From Flavonifractor hominis (GTDB taxonomy: Bacteria; Bacillota; Clostridia; Oscillospirales; Oscillospiraceae): a stretch of DNA of 64,000 nt. Location: NCBI RefSeq assembly GCF_040095835.1, contig NZ_JBBMFT010000009.1, positions 10,427 through 74,426 of the forward strand, given 5' to 3'. Positions 62,701 to 64,000 of this stretch are shown here, piece after piece. Position 1 is the stretch's first letter. Each line of letters starts with the position of its first letter. The translations under genes were made by a program, and so were the position numbers. The notes under the pieces were generated by a model, which saw only the letters and a program-made list of their open reading frames with translations, made no database searches and had not been told where the DNA came from.

Positions 62701-63454
62701 GATCCTTTAGTTCTGCGCTGCCGCCCTCGGCCCGCAGCACAATGTCCCCCGCCGTACCGCTCAGGGTGACGCCGCCGTTCACCACCAGCGCGATGCCGTC
62801 GTTCTGCCGCTCCAGGGTATAGGTGCCGGGAGCGGCGATGTACTCGGAAACGGCGTTGCTCAAAATGGTCACCACTTCCGCCCGGCTGATCTCAGCTGCG
62901 GGGGCGAGTTCCCCTGTGCCGGTGCCGTTTACGATCCCGCGGCCGGTCAGGGCCGCCACATAGCCCTCCGCCCAGTCAGCCACCGCGCCGGCGTCGGGGA
63001 ATGCGCTCAGATCGGCCGGCTCACGGGGCTGGATCTCCAGGGCCCGGGCCAGTACCACCATGGCCTCCTGACGGCTGATGTTTGCCTCGGGACGGAACGC
63101 TCCGCCGTCCCCCTGCATCACACCGGCTCCGGCACAGCACTGTACCGCATCGGCGTACCAGGCGTCCGAGGCCACATCTGTAAAGGAATTCCCGCTGGGC
63201 GTTTTCAGCCGGAGCAGGTTGACGGTTATTTGAGCCATCTCGGCTCTTGTGATGGGGGCGTCCGGGCGGAACATCCCGCCATAGCCGCTGACGATCCCGC
63301 GCTCTGCCCAGGTTTCAATCGCGGTCCGGGCCCAGTGGTTCTGGGTGTCGGTAAAGCGCTCTCCTGCCTGGGTGACGCCCTGAGCCGGAAGCAGTCCCAC
63401 GGTTAGAAGCAGTACCAGGAACAGCGCCAGGGCTCGTTTCATCCTGATTTTCAT
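56780..63454 (-). CDS. SLH-anchored GH115 glycoside hydrolase (alpha-glucuronidase-like), 2224 aa
   Basis: Signal peptide (1-28), three N-terminal SLH repeats (~34-205: FTDTQNHWARTAIETWAERG; FTDVASDAWYADAVQCCAGA; FPDAGAVADWAEGYVAAL), a linker and Ig-like domain (~330-415), the GH115 catalytic region (~430-1110: SPWYYWGDIEP, YRGIFINDEQ, LLLRLKANYLWPAMH, WADDNHGYIRRFP), the GH115 C-terminal beta domain (~1225-1400), a discoidin/CBM32-like F5/8C domain (~1550-1678), then two tandem FIVAR + LamG-like pairs (~1683-1945 and ~1955-2222) that are clear duplicates. GH115 enzymes remove glucuronic acid from xylan. GGAGGAG precedes ATG 63454. Anchored at the N-terminus, which is less common than C-terminal SLH. 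Confidence 0.9.
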   Translation of the reverse strand: MKIRMKRALALFLVLLLTVGLLPAQGVTQAGERFTDTQNHWARTAIETWAERGIVSGYGGMFRPDAPITRAEMAQITVNLLRLKTPSGNSFTDVASDAWYADAVQCCAGAGVMQGDGGAFRPEANISRQEAMVVLARALEIQPREPADLSAFPDAGAVADWAEGYVAALTGRGIVNGTGTGELAPAAEISRAEVVTILSNAVSEYIAAPGTYTLERQNDGIALVVNGGVTLSGTAGDIVLRAEGGSAELKDLTAGTVTVAADRMDVHVTGGSHLDCLTVRPDAEQVSVELEDDTVVTEYVPAEDTQLTHNSASSGGTEDETEHESEEGTVVLTGGADIEALEAGSQTALEFAVTPDKAVLTAVSSDEAVVQAQVEGHRVLVNGVAAGTAVLTVTAAANGYLSTSRQYKVTVTEPEAPEDGFVLFDGTNVPDLYVSSEDYPQVIRAMGDLQLDVERVTEHKPEIKNDPQQLGRLAVIAGSVDQSPVIRSLMEAGKLDEARQLEGKWESYLLKIVDEPVEGVDRALVIAGSDMRGTIYGIYDLSEQIGVSPWYYWGDIEPQVQSRIVIDTPLKMEGEPSVQYRGIFINDEQNMIQWAQETEEKEPGTAWEDGNINPDTYAKIYELLLRLKANYLWPAMHSEPRLGPADYFNKYPENRELADAYGIIVGTSHCEPMMRNGTAEWGVFLQENGYLTGLDLMQAIGSNKVDDWMYNYNKNHPDEDPIPRYDYSESDEQRSFIDRYWEESVQAYKDYEVSYTLGMRGVHDAGFRTANASTQEEKLAVLQDVVDSQVDMLERNEVNEDAFPIFIPYKEVLPLYEAGLELPEDTIIVWADDNHGYIRRFPTEEEKQTYAGSGVYYHLNYEGTGSYSWLNSVSPDLMLSELRKAYEGGIQSLWVVNVGDLKPSEISIQLFTEMAWDIDRWDESNLEGTQDESSFYEQLSEKWFPDVDSQQTAQLLEEYYDLVAILKPDHTTGSTGGKKFGFSQVNYGDELSQRVAQLQEMAQQAQAIFDTLYETDRAQADAFYQHVAYQIIATYYNNLKYYHSQKNALCLEQGRTAAANFHAQMVDWAHEQEDLATDYYNTGMSDGKWNLIMQPHNSNNLRPDRSPKPSATTVDTVGYISRMGVVTEGEQVPGEDSVLQFSAYLEDTHFIDVYNQGTRPFAYTATADQAWVTVSEPSGTIYDEQRLFVDIDWDALPAGDQTAVLTITGAGSEKTITLHVSNPALPRTEIQGYAEANGYVAMEAEHYTSSVENNGAGFFTTKSLGRSGDAVSAGPMGTASYDGNLTEAPYLTYQVYFQSAGTFPVTVYRIPTLDELGTQRVAIGVDDGTPVMISGQNKAESGNWSSNVVNGIEKCTATITIPSTGYHTIRLYMVDAGTAVDRIVINTGGEADSNLGPRESYHSQYNPDPSWTPALVSLERSYLDDYIQNTVEPRIAELEAAGDSASAGTLKSELAAVQASLEEIQADTVRRGYARLSCALAGIDFQANVDAEIAAYQQKAQAILAYAPAEGTVPLWDVQMVQEFYDRYPQVPDSFAEKVEYYDALCAAVDNARLVTLTAESQESTNVTDNAMDGDPDTRWAASGGGYPRWIRIDLGKVYDISQIDISWYRSGTRSYQYRLSASVDGESNVQVLDRTGNSTPEYTSDQWNVSARYLQIDVTNATNGSGSASIYEITIHGQPAVDATPEQVQQLTEALEDARAVLEGLDEQAYTVDSCAALRTAVETAEALLSQERIGAGEAEQARGALEQAVDGLTGRTYQVHDTFDDAADVSALEGWTMVETGGTVTLEEDNGNRYLKLVQTAQGSGLSVEARRSFDGLSGIVYVQARVRSDTPATFFGAPYFYPSSDSNTILGALALRDGGSIRATYEHGSSNLKEVGRFSAGEWKTVTLILDSNSQTMQVYIDGALAASDLPLRNDMDTLGMLRFYSDDKNTDRPLLTAYVDDVFVYQRAEEQPGGEAVTAEQLRQAVDEARPAAEDPETYTVDSHAALTAAIQAAEAALAEENSAAYSACMAELTAARDGLRQRAYLVNDSFDELESLDQLTGWELVETGGTVTLEQTDTGRCLKLTQTTKEKGLSVEAKRSFDGASGVVYIEATVRSDTPASFVGLPFLYQDSAMERILGGVHLRDNGQIKTNFQGGNSASTQQVGTFEAGQWNTVTLVVDTDTDQMQVYINGALAASGLSMRNPVDTIGLLRFYTDDSNADRPAVEAYVDNVRVYQPAD

Positions 63455-63792
63455 GTTCTTCTCCTCCTCGTTCCAATGCCGTTCAGATTTTTGACAATAA
63501 AACGTTTCCCCTCCTTTTATTACCTGAAATCAATATTACACATTTGAATTGCTGGTTGTCTACTAGCATATAAGCAGAAAATTTTAGGCGCTTTTTGTGC
63601 ATATGTACTTTTTCCTTTTTTTTATCGCCACTTGTTTTCGGGCGTTTTGCTTGCTTTTTTGTATTGTGCTCGCTCCTAAACCTCTGCTCCCGGTTGGAAA
63701 AAACGTTTTAAAATATGATAGAACGTTGCAAATGAAAGCAAAACGGCAGCGGACCCGGATAGGGGCCGCTGCCGTTTGCTTCATTTGCATGT
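63455..63792. promoter_or_regulatory. AT-rich regulatory region upstream of the GH115 gene
   Basis: 338 bases without a credible gene. Two AAACGTTT palindromes (63500-63507; AAAACGTTTT at 63700-63709) carry the core of LacI/CcpA-type operators. A 24-26-nt inverted repeat with two one-base bulges (63727-63752 with 63766-63789) lies at the far end. No single -35/-10 pair stands out. Confidence 0.5.
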
Positions 63793-63828
63793 AAGATGGC
63801 CCATGGAGCACGCTCCATGGGCCATCTT
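63793..63828 (-). terminator. terminator of the partial SLH gene
   Basis: 16-bp perfect stem AAGATGGCCCATGGAG with 4-nt loop, 5 bases after the stop codon on the - strand; a second, longer inverted repeat follows. Confidence 0.8.
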
Positions 63829-63833
63829 GAAAT

Positions 63834-64000
63834 TCAGCCGTTCTGCTCCTGGGTAAAGCGCATGAGCATGGTGGCTACCTCGGCGCGGGAGGCGGTGCCC
63901 TGGGGATCCAGAGCCGAGCCGTCCTTGCCGGTGAGGATGCCCTCGGCCACCGCCCACTCCATGGCGTCCTGTGCCCAGGCGGACACGGAGGCGGCGTCGG
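63834..64000 (-). CDS. SLH-domain protein (C-terminal part only)
   Basis: The last ~55 residues of a gene that continues beyond the window. One SLH repeat is visible (AWAQDAMEWAVAEGILTGKD, then TASRAEVATMLMRFTQEQNG). Wall-anchored; the rest of the protein is unknown. Shares near-identical bases with the relic at 56725. Confidence 0.85.
   Translation of the reverse strand, partial: DAASVSAWAQDAMEWAVAEGILTGKDGSALDPQGTASRAEVATMLMRFTQEQNG

Noticed and set aside
56744..62710. 1988-codon open frame on the + strand
   Set aside because: Antisense shadow of the GH115 gene; no domains and composition typical of complementary-strand translation.
63727..63789. Terminal inverted repeats of an insertion sequence
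   Set aside because: The arms are only 13 bases apart with no transposase between them; a hairpin or terminator fits better.

Overview
The window is GC-rich, gene-dense chromosomal DNA of a Gram-positive, spore-forming clostridial bacterium. It most resembles the high-GC Oscillospiraceae of the gut (Flavonifractor/Lawsonibacter/Intestinimonas type); that placement is inferred from gene content, not from an alignment. The clues are SpoIIR, a nine-gene V-type ATPase operon, a TelA + DUF975 pair, HemW, several secreted proteins with S-layer homology (SLH) repeats, and AGGAGG-type ribosome binding sites with hairpin-plus-T terminators. I see no rRNA, CRISPR array, insertion sequence or integrase.

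Layout. (1) 1-7223: one rightward, tightly overlapping operon encoding a compact contractile phage-tail module: neck proteins, short sheath, tube, tail chaperone with a textbook -1 frameshift site, a 183-aa protein where a tape measure should be, LysM hub protein, hub, spike, gp25-like, baseplate J and YmfQ-like proteins. It ends at a terminator with no fibre or lysis genes. (2) 7210-17334: SLH protein, 2-hydroxyacid dehydrogenase, recG, a Cys-rich protein, a second SLH protein, a FUSC-like membrane protein and an ECF sigma/anti-sigma pair. (3) 17394-32304: mutY-aldehyde dehydrogenase-tdk; an XRE regulator with two palindromic operators facing a small protein gene; a PflX-like radical SAM protein; RluA-family synthase; hemW; a 1000-aa phosphodiester glycosidase with SLH repeats; rpe-recR; ilvA; telA-DUF975. 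(4) 32306-40979: V-type ATPase operon (G-C-I-K-F-E-A-B-D, leftward). (5) 41234-48059: Lrp regulator-aminotransferase-thrH-DUF1015-ispE, then spoIIR and a membrane diguanylate cyclase. (6) 48060-54276: amino-acid:Na+ symporter, acetyltransferase, pcrA, HAD phosphatase and DMT transporter. (7) 54369-54834: tRNA array Gly-Arg-His-Gln-Lys, followed by ~0.5 kb of related hairpins and a lower-GC island with a lipoprotein and an acetyltransferase. (8) 56725-64000: a 2224-aa SLH-anchored GH115 enzyme with a regulatory upstream region, and the end of another SLH gene.

How it fits together: most of the window is housekeeping (DNA repair, translation, isoprenoids, ion pumping, sporulation) interleaved with cell-surface genes. 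The five SLH proteins suggest a cell wall that displays enzymes and sensors, with GH115 pointing to plant-glucuronoxylan use. The strongest candidate for something undescribed is the tail module: it keeps the contractile apparatus and the frameshifted tail chaperone but has no normal tape measure. Whether it belongs to a complete prophage cannot be decided, because its upstream end lies outside the window.
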